DNA of 5,405 nt, from positions 1 through 5,405 of the forward strand of contig JAGOVR010000099.1 of assembly GCA_018060635.1 (NCBI GenBank), read 5' to 3'. How positions within the stretch are numbered: the stretch's first letter is position 1; each line of letters opens with the position of its first letter. Shown here piece after piece: positions 1 to 5,405 of the stretch. This DNA comes from Bacteriovoracaceae bacterium. Lineage in GTDB: Bacteria > Bdellovibrionota > Bacteriovoracia > Bacteriovoracales > Bacteriovoracaceae. Under the pieces are notes generated by a model that saw only the letters and a list, made by a program, of their open reading frames with translations, searched no databases and had not been told where the DNA came from. The position numbers and the translations under genes are program-made.

Positions 1-801
1 AGTAGCAATAGAGTTTTCATCTTGAGGGTGATAAGGAATGCCCAGTCCTCCGCCTACATCAACAAAAGAAATCTCTTTTTTAATTTTATCTTGCAGAAGA
101 TAAACACATTCCGTGAGTTCTTGCATAGCCTTAGCGGTAGCGGAAAGTTCCGTGAGTTGGCTGCCAATATGCATACTGAGTCCATCAAAAGAAATAGCTG
201 AAAAAGAAGAGGCATGATCTAAAATAGAAAGAAGCTCTTTTTTTAAAATTCCAAACTTATGACTTTTATAACCTGTAGAAATATATTTGTGTGTTTTTGT
301 TTCTACGTGAGGATTAAGACGTAAAGCTACTGATGCTTTTATTTTTTTCTTTTTAGCTAAAAAATTTAAAAGCTCTAATTCTTGGAGGGACTCTACATTG
401 AAAGAAAGAATATCTTTTTGCAGGCCTAAGTTCAGTTCCTTCTCAGTTTTTCCCACTCCTGAAAAAACTATTTTATGAGCGGGAATTCCTGCCTTTAATG
501 CCGCTTTGAGTTCTCCTCCTGAAACAATATCAGCGCCTGAACCCAAGTGTGCTAATTGAGAAAGAACTTGATGGTTAGCATTGGCCTTAAGAGCAAAACA
601 GATCAGGTGATTTTTAATTCCAGATGCTACAGCGGCTTGTTTAAAGATACTAAAATTTTTGTGCAGTTGTTTAAGGCTATAAGCATAAAAAGGAGTCGGG
701 TGTTTTCTTGCTATAGCTTCAATGGACAAAGCATCAAAGTAGAGCTTATTTTTTTTATAAGAAAGAGGAGCGAGTGGGTTAAAAGAGGTACGTTTTTTCA
801 T
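1..801 (-). CDS. lysA: Diaminopimelate decarboxylase, N-terminal 267 residues (cut by left window edge)
   Basis: A PLP-dependent fold-III decarboxylase that converts meso-diaminopimelate to L-lysine, the last step of lysine synthesis, in the cytoplasm. The reading frame is open from ATG at 801 to the window edge. Visible landmarks are an N-terminal TPFYAYS segment (residues 36-42) and FALKANAN with the PLP-binding lysine at K72. These are followed by GSGADIVSGGELKAAL, KIVFSGVGKT, FNVES and the MHIGSQ motif with H211 stacking on PLP. The phosphate-binding glycine run DVGGGLG lies at 248-254. Roles of K72, H211 and the GGG run come from family knowledge. The C-terminal substrate-binding part (family length about 400-420 residues) lies outside the window. 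A stop codon lies three codons upstream of this ATG and there is no other in-frame ATG between, so the start is well defined, although no good Shine-Dalgarno precedes it. The gene is divergent from pyrD. The related ornithine/arginine decarboxylases are less likely given the KAN and HIGSQ motifs. Confidence 0.95.
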   Translation of the reverse strand, partial: MKKRTSFNPLAPLSYKKNKLYFDALSIEAIARKHPTPFYAYSLKQLHKNFSIFKQAAVASGIKNHLICFALKANANHQVLSQLAHLGSGADIVSGGELKAALKAGIPAHKIVFSGVGKTEKELNLGLQKDILSFNVESLQELELLNFLAKKKKIKASVALRLNPHVETKTHKYISTGYKSHKFGILKKELLSILDHASSFSAISFDGLSMHIGSQLTELSATAKAMQELTECVYLLQDKIKKEISFVDVGGGLGIPYHPQDENSIAT

Positions 802-829
802 GAGATAATGCTACACTAAGGGCTAAATT
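802..829. promoter_or_regulatory. Short divergent lysA/pyrD intergenic region with the pyrD ribosome binding site
   Basis: Only 28 bp separate the two divergent start codons, so promoters for each gene probably extend into the other coding sequence. TAAGGG at 817-822 is a usable Shine-Dalgarno for pyrD, 7 nt before its ATG, and supports the start at 830. On the plus strand GATAAT (804-809) and the extended -10-like TGCTACACT (809-817) are candidate -10 elements. I see no convincing -35 hexamer at the right distance, so no promoter is claimed firmly. The lysA side has no purine-rich Shine-Dalgarno. Confidence 0.35.
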
Positions 830-1900
830 ATGCCTACATCTTCTTTAGAATATTTAACCCACTTTGACCACCTAATGCTCAGGCCTTTTTTACAAAAAAT
901 ATTAAATCCTCAAGCTTTCATTGCAAGCTATTCACTCATGCGTCCTTGGTATCTTAAAAAATTAGCACAAGTCCGTTTAGAAAACGCACGTATTGAAAAA
1001 AAAGTAAAAGTGGTGGGAATTAATTTTGCAAACGACTTAGGTCATGCCGCTGGTCTTGATAAAGATGGTGCGCTCTTAGAATGGAGTTATTTGCTAGGTG
1101 CAGGTTTCAGTGTGGTGGGCACAGTTTTAAGTGATACCCATACGGGAAATCAATTCTCTTTTTGTGGTAAAAAGACTAATGTTTGGACGCCCCTTCCTAA
1201 ATCAAATTCTTCAATTAATAGTTTAGGGTTGCCTTCTTTAGGTATTGATCCAGTGGTAGAAAATATTAAAAAGTTTAAAAATAAATACCCACAGGTTTGC
1301 TTTCCTATCGGAGTCTCACTTATGGGACATCCTTTGCATGCAGAAGAGCAAAAAATACAAGGTATTTTAAAATGTGTAGAGAAACTAAATCCCTTGGTAG
1401 ATTTTTTTGAAATAAATGAAAGTTGCCCTAATGTGCAGAAAAAAACAGATGGAGTGAGTGAACGTATAAAAGAAATTCGCAAAGCAACCTCCAAACCTAT
1501 TTTTGTTAAGTTAGGTGACGCAGGAGATGTGACATATACTGTGCAAACATTTACTGAGTTGAATGTGAATGGATTAGTTTTTTTGAACACTCAAAAAAGA
1601 TATGCTGATTTTAATTTAGATCCTGCCGATCAGAAAATATTTCATTATTATACACAAAAGTATCAAGGGGGCTTAGGAGGAAAGGTAATCTACTCCTATT
1701 CCTTACAGCAGTTACAAAAAGTAAGAGATGAAATAATAAAACAAAAGTCACCCTTGATTCTTATTCACGTGGGTGGCATTCAAAATAAAGCAGATGTTTT
1801 AGAAAGCAGAAAAATCGCACCGCTTAGAGAATGGTACACAGGGCTTCTGCAAAATATGGGAGAGAAAAAATGGAGAGATATTTATCGTGAAATTATTTAA
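830..1900 (+). CDS. pyrD: Dihydroorotate dehydrogenase with mixed class 1A/class 2 signatures
   Basis: An FMN-dependent TIM-barrel enzyme oxidising dihydroorotate to orotate, the fourth step of UMP synthesis. The protein has 356 residues. Residues 1 to about 62 form an extension before the barrel, containing an MLRPFLQKILNPQ-like stretch. In class 2 enzymes the equivalent region binds membrane and quinone. Class 2-like motifs are AAGLDKDG (73-80, K78), VGT (96-98) and TGN (105-107). Class 1A-like motifs are SINSLGLP (128-135) and N196-E-S-C-P-N201, which puts cysteine C199 where class 2 enzymes have a catalytic serine. Further landmarks are K227 (VKL), N253-T254, GGLGG (280-284), HVGGI (313-317) and YTG (336-338). 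The usual glycine-rich stretch between KI and YTG looks a few residues shorter than in E. coli PyrD. No pyrK partner (class 1B) is present. The start has a Shine-Dalgarno at 817-822. The 3' end overlaps mltA by 14 bp, which suggests co-transcription. The family assignment is firm, but the electron acceptor (quinone or soluble) is not. Confidence 0.9.
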   Translation: MPTSSLEYLTHFDHLMLRPFLQKILNPQAFIASYSLMRPWYLKKLAQVRLENARIEKKVKVVGINFANDLGHAAGLDKDGALLEWSYLLGAGFSVVGTVLSDTHTGNQFSFCGKKTNVWTPLPKSNSSINSLGLPSLGIDPVVENIKKFKNKYPQVCFPIGVSLMGHPLHAEEQKIQGILKCVEKLNPLVDFFEINESCPNVQKKTDGVSERIKEIRKATSKPIFVKLGDAGDVTYTVQTFTELNVNGLVFLNTQKRYADFNLDPADQKIFHYYTQKYQGGLGGKVIYSYSLQQLQKVRDEIIKQKSPLILIHVGGIQNKADVLESRKIAPLREWYTGLLQNMGEKKWRDIYREII

Positions 1901-3044
1901 AGTTTTTTTTATCTTGTTCTCTGTTCTCTCTTGCGTGCGGGCACCCTTGCAAGACAAAAATAAATCCATGCGATTAGCGAAAATTCCAATATTACAGGAT
2001 GATTTATCGCTAGACTTAATAAAAGAATCTATTCAAAAACAAATAGAACACTTACAGAAATCTATTTCCTTACAAGAACTTCAGTTTGCAGATAAAAAAG
2101 TCTCCAAAGAGAAATACATAGAATCGTTGCAGAAATTATTAGATTTTTCTTCGCAAGAAGACTTTTTTTTTAAGATCGAAAAAGAATTTGAATTTTATGA
2201 AGTCTATGGCAGTAAAAAATGGGGACAAGCCTTTGTGACAGGTTATTACGAGCCTGTAATTTTGGCCTCTAGAGTTCCCACCGAAGTTTACTCTCAGGCT
2301 TTGTATAAAAGTCCTTCTGATATTTACTCACTAGATTTAGGCCTGTTTGGCGCACAGTTTTTTAACGCCCGAAAAATGCGAGCAAGAATTGAAGGGGAAA
2401 AAATTTATCCTTATTATTCGCGGGAAGAAATTGATAGTCATAATAAATTAAAAAATAAAAATCTTGAGATTTGTTGGGTTGATCCTATCGATGCCTTTTT
2501 TTTACAAATACAAGGCTCTGGAACCGTAGAATTTGAAGATGGCTCTTCTTTATTTGTAAATTATGCTGAAAAAAATGGAAGAGAGTATATTCCGTTAGGG
2601 AAATTTTTGGATCATATCCCTAAAGAAGAGATAAATTCTGAAGTGATTGAAAATTATTTGCGAGCTTTATCACCAGAGAAAAGACAAGAGCTGTTAAATA
2701 AAAATCCTAGTTATGTTTTTTTTGAAGTGAGTGATAATAGGGCGGTAACATCTTCAGGGATTTCAGCTTTGGCAGGTCGCACTATTGCCACTGATAAGAA
2801 TTTTTTTCCTAAAGGAGCACTAGCTTTTTTGATGTTTGATAAACCTATTTTTAGCTCTGATCAAAGCGTTCAACCTGCCAAAACAGAGTCAGTGGGGCGC
2901 TTTGTTTTTGATCAAGATGTAGGGGGAGTTATAAAAGGAGGAGGACGAGTGGATCTTTTTTGGGGAAGAGGAGCCTTGGCTAAAAAATATGCAGGAGCTC
3001 TCAAATCTCAAGGCAAACTTTATTATCTTGTACCAAAAAATTAA
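1887..3044 (+). CDS. mltA: Membrane-bound lytic murein transglycosylase A, lipoprotein
   Basis: Cleaves the MurNAc-GlcNAc bond of peptidoglycan with formation of 1,6-anhydro-MurNAc, and is normally anchored to the inner face of the outer membrane. The protein has 385 residues (E. coli MltA about 365). The N terminus MKLFKVFFILFSVLSC is a short lysine-start hydrophobic signal ending in a lipobox-like VLSC with the acylated cysteine at C16. The leucine at -2 is not the commonest choice. The MltA domain starts around VTGYYEPVI (117-125) and includes WVDPIDAFFLQIQGSG (197-212) and NYAEKNGREY. The C-terminal 3D double-psi barrel runs from about 296, with GRTIATDKNFFPKGAL. It contains D344 in DVGGVIKG, the expected catalytic acid from family knowledge, and D356. 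Residues about 41-105 before the domain are charged and probably helical. The start is GTG, overlapping the pyrD 3' end, with GGAGAG at 1872-1877 as Shine-Dalgarno 9 nt upstream. Translation is probably coupled to pyrD. No transfer signs are visible. Confidence 0.93.
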   Translation: MKLFKVFFILFSVLSCVRAPLQDKNKSMRLAKIPILQDDLSLDLIKESIQKQIEHLQKSISLQELQFADKKVSKEKYIESLQKLLDFSSQEDFFFKIEKEFEFYEVYGSKKWGQAFVTGYYEPVILASRVPTEVYSQALYKSPSDIYSLDLGLFGAQFFNARKMRARIEGEKIYPYYSREEIDSHNKLKNKNLEICWVDPIDAFFLQIQGSGTVEFEDGSSLFVNYAEKNGREYIPLGKFLDHIPKEEINSEVIENYLRALSPEKRQELLNKNPSYVFFEVSDNRAVTSSGISALAGRTIATDKNFFPKGALAFLMFDKPIFSSDQSVQPAKTESVGRFVFDQDVGGVIKGGGRVDLFWGRGALAKKYAGALKSQGKLYYLVPKN

Positions 3045-3045
3045 G

Positions 3046-3351
3046 TTAACCTAAGAAAAGTTTTAAATAAATTCCTGCAAAGAGAGAAATTATAATAGCT
3101 CCCCAAAAATGAAATTTATTATCCATGTTTTTTTCCAATGATTTAATTTCGCTTCGGACAGTTTTAAATTCTTCGTGAATTCCTTGAAATTCTGCTCTGA
3201 ATTCTAGATCCATATGGTGAAAGTGATTGCTTTGCGCTTTCAAGATAAGAAGAATGATTTCTTCACTGGTAAGAGCTTCCTTATTCATTTTATTAAGGAT
3301 GATAGAGCTTTTTTCCTCTAGCCATTTATCAAAAAACTCATTATTAAACAT
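3046..3351 (-). CDS. Small unrecognised protein: coiled coil plus C-terminal membrane helix
   Basis: I do not recognise the family. From ATG at 3351 the product has 101 residues. Residues 1-40 are mixed charged/hydrophobic and likely helical (MFNNEFFDKW start, then EEIILLILKAQ). Residues 44-80 form a regular heptad pattern with core positions F44, F51, F55, I58, F62, V65, I69, L72 and M76, so a coiled coil is very likely. Residues 82-100 (FWGAIIISLFAGIYLKLFL) form one transmembrane helix at the extreme C terminus, which would leave the coiled coil in the cytoplasm if tail-anchored. The layout resembles DUF1640-like coiled-coil membrane proteins, but I claim only the architecture. The frame extends upstream to a TTG at 3459 and an ATG at 3363, but neither has a Shine-Dalgarno, whereas 3351 does. 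The gene follows pyrE on the same strand after 172 bp and converges on mltA, with the two stops 1 bp apart. No function can be assigned. Confidence 0.7.
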   Translation of the reverse strand: MFNNEFFDKWLEEKSSIILNKMNKEALTSEEIILLILKAQSNHFHHMDLEFRAEFQGIHEEFKTVRSEIKSLEKNMDNKFHFWGAIIISLFAGIYLKLFLG

Positions 3352-3356
3352 TTTAG

Positions 3357-3361
3357 CTCCC
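3357..3361 (-). promoter_or_regulatory. Ribosome binding site that decides the start of the small membrane protein gene
   Basis: On the minus strand this reads GGGAG, 5 nt before the ATG at 3351. The two upstream alternatives in the same frame (ATG at 3363, TTG at 3459) lack any purine-rich element at the right distance. The GGGAG would lie inside the coding sequence if either were used. Confidence 0.6.
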
Positions 3362-3482
3362 ATGGTTAAGAGATTAACACATTGATCTTCTATGCAAGAG
3401 AAGAAAAAAATGAATAAATGTAAGTTTTTGAAATTTAAATAGTTTGAACCTCTGCGCAAGTAATTTTTTATGCTTGAATTAA

Positions 3483-3502
3483 CGTTTTATTATAATTAAA
3501 CG
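3483..3502. promoter_or_regulatory. 20-bp near-perfect palindrome containing a TATAAT box on both strands
   Basis: The left half CGTTTTATTA and right half TAATTAAACG pair at 9 of 10 positions; the mismatch is T3488 against T3497. The centre ATTATAAT (3489-3496) is itself palindromic and gives a consensus -10 hexamer in either direction. On the minus strand the TATAAT (3494-3489) would point at the small membrane protein gene, with a leader of roughly 130 nt. No clear TTGACA-like -35 sits 16-18 bp upstream on either strand (the best is TTATCT at 19 bp on the minus strand). It could be a promoter with an overlapping operator, or chance symmetry in AT-rich DNA. Confidence 0.35.
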
Positions 3503-3523
3503 ATGCAACCTATAGATAAGATG

Positions 3524-4147
3524 TTACGGCCAATTTTTGGGATCTTCTCGCCACTTTAAAAGAGTTTTTTCTTCTTCTAAGGAAATAGTTCCTTTCTCTT
3601 TGGCCAGCATAAGGAGCGTAGGATAATTAGCAAGTGTTTTCAAAGGAATCTGAGCGTCTTTAAATTTCTGTAAAGCTTCCGTAAATTCATAAGAAAAAAT
3701 AGCTAACACACCTAAAACGTCTCCACCATGTTTTTGAATATCAGCAACGACTTGCAGGGAACTTCCACCCGTAGAAACGAGGTCTTCAATCACAATGACT
3801 TTTTGATTTTTATCTAAACGACCTTCCACACTATTTTTAAGACCATGATCTTTGCTAGAGGAGCGCACATAAATCATTGGAAGGTTTAAGCGTTCTGCCA
3901 CCCAAGCGGCATGAGGAATTCCAGCCGTTGCAGTTCCTGCAATAACTTGAGCCTGAGGATAAAATTCTTTTATAAGGGTCACAAAAGAATCAGCTACGAG
4001 TCTGCGAATTTCAGGGTAAGAGATAATTTGACGATTATCACAATAAATAGGGGACTTAATACCAGAGGCCCAAGTAAACGGTGTATGGGGCGAAAGTTTT
4101 ACAGCTTTTATCTCTAAAAGTTTTTCACATATTATTTTGGAGAGCAT
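3524..4147 (-). CDS. pyrE: Orotate phosphoribosyltransferase
   Basis: Transfers phosphoribose from PRPP to orotate, giving OMP and pyrophosphate; this is step five of UMP synthesis, in a cytoplasmic dimer. The product has 207 residues, typical for the family. Visible motifs are FTWASGIKSPIYCDNR (24-39), which binds orotate/PRPP, and GTATAGIPHAAWVA (71-84). YVRSSSKDHG (93-102) is the flexible catalytic loop with K99 and H101. The PRPP signature is VIVIEDLVSTGGSS (117-130), with acidic E121/D122. Motif roles come from family knowledge. The frame is open upstream to an ATG at 4288, but that would run through most of the pyrF 3' end. The ATG at 4147 matches the normal N terminus and has an AAAGGA ribosome site 6 nt away. 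It overlaps pyrF by 23 bp, so translation is probably coupled and the enzymes follow each other in pathway order (PyrE product is the PyrF substrate). The motif style resembles the Bacillus-type PyrE more than the E. coli type. Confidence 0.96.
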   Translation of the reverse strand: MLSKIICEKLLEIKAVKLSPHTPFTWASGIKSPIYCDNRQIISYPEIRRLVADSFVTLIKEFYPQAQVIAGTATAGIPHAAWVAERLNLPMIYVRSSSKDHGLKNSVEGRLDKNQKVIVIEDLVSTGGSSLQVVADIQKHGGDVLGVLAIFSYEFTEALQKFKDAQIPLKTLANYPTLLMLAKEKGTISLEEEKTLLKWREDPKNWP

Positions 4148-4838
4148 CCTTCGTCCTTTGTAAAATTTCTTCAAATTTTTGTCCAGGATTTTTATCTCCT
4201 GTAATACTGCGACCCATGACGATGTAATCACTTCCATTTTTAAAAGCAGACCAAGGAGTGGTGATTCTCTTCTGATCTTGAGACTCATCTTCTGGCAGGC
4301 GAATGCCAGGAGTTACGGTCAGAAAATTTTTTCCGCAAGCTTGTTTAATAGCTGGAACTTCTAAAGGGGAGGCGACCACACCATTGAGGCCTGCTTTTTG
4401 CGCATTCATAGCATATTGAACGACAATGTCTGGCATTTTTTTATCAATTCCTAATTCTTCCCTTAAAACTTTTTCCGAGGTACTAGTGAGTTGAGTCACA
4501 GCAATCAGGAGACTGTGAGCAGGACAATTTTTTTTAGCCTGTATCATCATATTCAAACCTCCTGCGGCGTGAACATTAGTCATTTGAATATCTAGATCAA
4601 AAATATTTTTTATGGCTTTTCCTACAGTGCTTGGAATGTCATGCAGTTTAAGATCCAGAAAAATTTTAAAATTATTATTTTTTATCGTTTCTAAAATAGA
4701 AGCTCCATGGGCATAGAAAAGCTCCATACCTACTTTGACAAAAGAAGCATGATCTTTAAGGCTTGCAAGGAGTGAATTTAATTCCGCTTTATCAGTGACA
4801 TCCAAAGCTACAATAATTTTACCTCTTAATGAATCCAT
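4125..4838 (-). CDS. pyrF: Orotidine 5'-phosphate decarboxylase
   Basis: Decarboxylates OMP to UMP, the last step of de novo pyrimidine synthesis; the enzyme is a cofactor-free TIM barrel. The product has 237 residues, the usual length of the bacterial short form. The substrate-binding and catalytic set is visible: D13 in IIVALD, K35 in FVKVG, and the FLDLKLHDIPST signature (60-71) with D62, K64 and D67. Further along are NVHAAGG, TPGIR (176-180) and the phosphate-binding GRSIT (209-213). Residue roles come from family knowledge. The ATG at 4838 lies 13 bp inside the carB 3' end with only a weak GTGAGA (4848-4843) ribosome site, consistent with translational coupling. The TGA stop lies beyond the pyrE start. 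No irregularities were seen. Confidence 0.97.
   Translation of the reverse strand: MDSLRGKIIVALDVTDKAELNSLLASLKDHASFVKVGMELFYAHGASILETIKNNNFKIFLDLKLHDIPSTVGKAIKNIFDLDIQMTNVHAAGGLNMMIQAKKNCPAHSLLIAVTQLTSTSEKVLREELGIDKKMPDIVVQYAMNAQKAGLNGVVASPLEVPAIKQACGKNFLTVTPGIRLPEDESQDQKRITTPWSAFKNGSDYIVMGRSITGDKNPGQKFEEILQRTKDALQNNM
4154..4159 (-). promoter_or_regulatory. Ribosome binding site fixing the pyrE start inside pyrF
   Basis: The minus strand reads AAAGGA followed by 6 nt (CGAAGG) and ATG at 4147. It lies inside the last codons of pyrF. This selects the 207-residue pyrE product over the 47-residue longer reading that starts at 4288. Confidence 0.75.
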
Positions 4839-5405
4839 TGCGTCTCACTTTTTTCTTGAGGTTTAGCATTATGATATTGTGGGAGAGAGTAGGTAGAAAA
4901 GGTGATAGATTCTAAGGCCAGAAGAAATGCTTTGACGGTATCTAAAGAGGTTAGACAAATAATTCCTTTCTCTACTGATTTTCGGCGTAAGAGAAAACCA
5001 TCTGTGTTAGCTTTTTTTCCACTCGAAATAGTATTAATGACGATATTGACTCTTTTCTCATCCACTAAAGATAAAACATTCGGTGTTCCTTCATTGATTT
5101 TTTTGACACTTTCAGTATCAAGATGGTGTTCTTTAAAAAGTTTAGCTGTTCCTTCCGTTGCGATAATTTTAAAGCCTAAAGCCGCAAAATTTTTAAGGAG
5201 AGGAATGGCTTCATTTTTATCTTTGTCTGCAATAGTAGCGAGGACGACACCGTGATGAGGGATTTGCATTCCAGAAGAGAGGAGTGCTTTATAGAGTGCT
5301 TTATTAAAAGTTAAGTCTCGTCCCATCACTTCACCAGTAGATTTCATTTCAGGACCTAGACCTGTATCAACACTATGCAGTTTTGCAAAAGAAAACACAG
5401 GAGCT
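4826..5405 (-). CDS. carB: Carbamoyl-phosphate synthase large subunit, C-terminal part (cut by right window edge)
   Basis: The large subunit makes carbamoyl phosphate from bicarbonate, ATP and ammonia (from glutamine via CarA), feeding pyrimidine and arginine synthesis. The last 192 residues are visible; the frame runs through the edge, so the GTG at 5398 is an internal valine codon, not a start. The segment opens with APVFSFAKL and GPEMKSTGEVMG, the end of the second ATP-grasp half. The MGS-like allosteric domain follows: LPxxGVVLATIADKDK-like strand (here MQIPHHGVVLATIADKDK), GFKIIATEGTAKLF, VKKINEGTPNV, INTISSGKKANTDGFLLRR. The ATEGT threonines, the lysine in KKINEG and the INT asparagine correspond to the nucleotide (UMP/IMP) site known in E. 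coli. This suggests that feedback control is retained, which is an inference. A tail of about 20 polar residues ends the protein and overlaps pyrF by 13 bp. About 880 N-terminal residues are outside the window. Confidence 0.96.
   Translation of the reverse strand, partial: APVFSFAKLHSVDTGLGPEMKSTGEVMGRDLTFNKALYKALLSSGMQIPHHGVVLATIADKDKNEAIPLLKNFAALGFKIIATEGTAKLFKEHHLDTESVKKINEGTPNVLSLVDEKRVNIVINTISSGKKANTDGFLLRRKSVEKGIICLTSLDTVKAFLLALESITFSTYSLPQYHNAKPQEKSETQWIH

Larger units (their letters stand above)
3352..3523. other. AT-rich gap between pyrE and the small membrane protein gene
   Basis: This 172-bp stretch is the longest non-coding region in the window. On the minus strand it would be the 3' end of the pyrE message and the leader of the small gene. 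It contains the palindrome with a TATAAT core (3483-3502) and the GGGAG ribosome binding site, listed separately. The small-gene frame stays open back to a TTG at 3459, so part of the gap could be coding, but no Shine-Dalgarno supports this. I see no GC-rich hairpin with a T-tract after pyrE, so readthrough from carB-pyrF-pyrE into the small gene is possible. No tRNA or riboswitch fold was recognised. Confidence 0.6.

Noticed and set aside
556..819. 87-residue plus-strand open frame
   Set aside because: It lies opposite the strongly conserved lysA coding sequence and has no recognisable protein features; it is a shadow frame.
1150..1590. 146-residue minus-strand open frame inside pyrD
   Set aside because: It is antisense to the conserved core of PyrD, has low-complexity serine/phenylalanine-rich composition typical of shadow frames, and shows no ribosome site or motif of note.
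3352..3459. 36-residue N-terminal extension of the small membrane protein (TTG start), with a lipobox-like FFSC after a hydrophobic run
   Set aside because: There is no ribosome site before the TTG, FFSC is a poor lipobox, and the ATG at 3351 has a well-spaced GGGAG. The extension cannot be fully excluded.
3432..3460. Minus-strand GGTTCAAAC, reminiscent of a tRNA T-loop
   Set aside because: The flanking bases do not form the T stem, and no acceptor, anticodon or D arm can be found around it.
4148..4288. 47-residue N-terminal extension of PyrE
   Set aside because: It overlaps the pyrF 3' end in another frame, does not resemble PyrE N termini, and a good ribosome site precedes the ATG at 4147.
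3911..4364. Two short plus-strand frames (3911-4117 and 4179-4364)
   Set aside because: Both are antisense to conserved pyrE and pyrF motifs, with no independent coding evidence.
4902..5255. 117-residue plus-strand open frame
   Set aside because: It is the reverse of the carB MGS-like domain, whose motifs are clear on the minus strand.

Overview
This window is a compact, AT-rich stretch (low GC by eye, not counted) from what looks like a Gram-negative bacterium. The Gram-negative assignment rests on an MltA-type lytic transglycosylase with a lipoprotein signal, and on lysA, which serves diaminopimelate/lysine synthesis. I cannot place the organism more precisely. Genes are tightly packed with normal bacterial starts and Shine-Dalgarno sites. 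I saw no tRNA, rRNA, CRISPR array, insertion sequence or phage gene.

Layout: positions 1-801 (minus) hold the N-terminal two thirds of diaminopimelate decarboxylase (lysA), cut by the left edge. Only 28 bp away and divergent, 830-1900 (plus) encodes a dihydroorotate dehydrogenase (pyrD), which overlaps by 14 bp a lipoprotein membrane-bound lytic transglycosylase (mltA, 1887-3044). Facing them on the minus strand is a three-gene overlapping chain: the carB 3' end (from the right edge to 4826), then pyrF (4838-4125), then pyrE (4147-3524). After a 172-bp AT-rich gap comes a small coiled-coil/membrane protein gene (3351-3046). Its stop codon is 1 bp from the mltA stop.

Function: carB, pyrD, pyrE and pyrF cover the first step and the last three steps of UMP synthesis (carbamoyl phosphate, dihydroorotate to orotate, orotate to OMP, OMP to UMP). 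They are split between two converging transcription units. lysA and mltA belong to cell-wall precursor synthesis and peptidoglycan turnover. carA, pyrB and pyrC are not in the window.

The region is mostly ordinary housekeeping DNA, and I do not see a new multi-gene system. The two things most worth a second look are the PyrD and the small unrecognised membrane protein behind pyrE. The PyrD mixes class 2 features (N-terminal extension, GLDKDG motif) with class 1A features (SINSLGLP motif, cysteine at the catalytic-base position).
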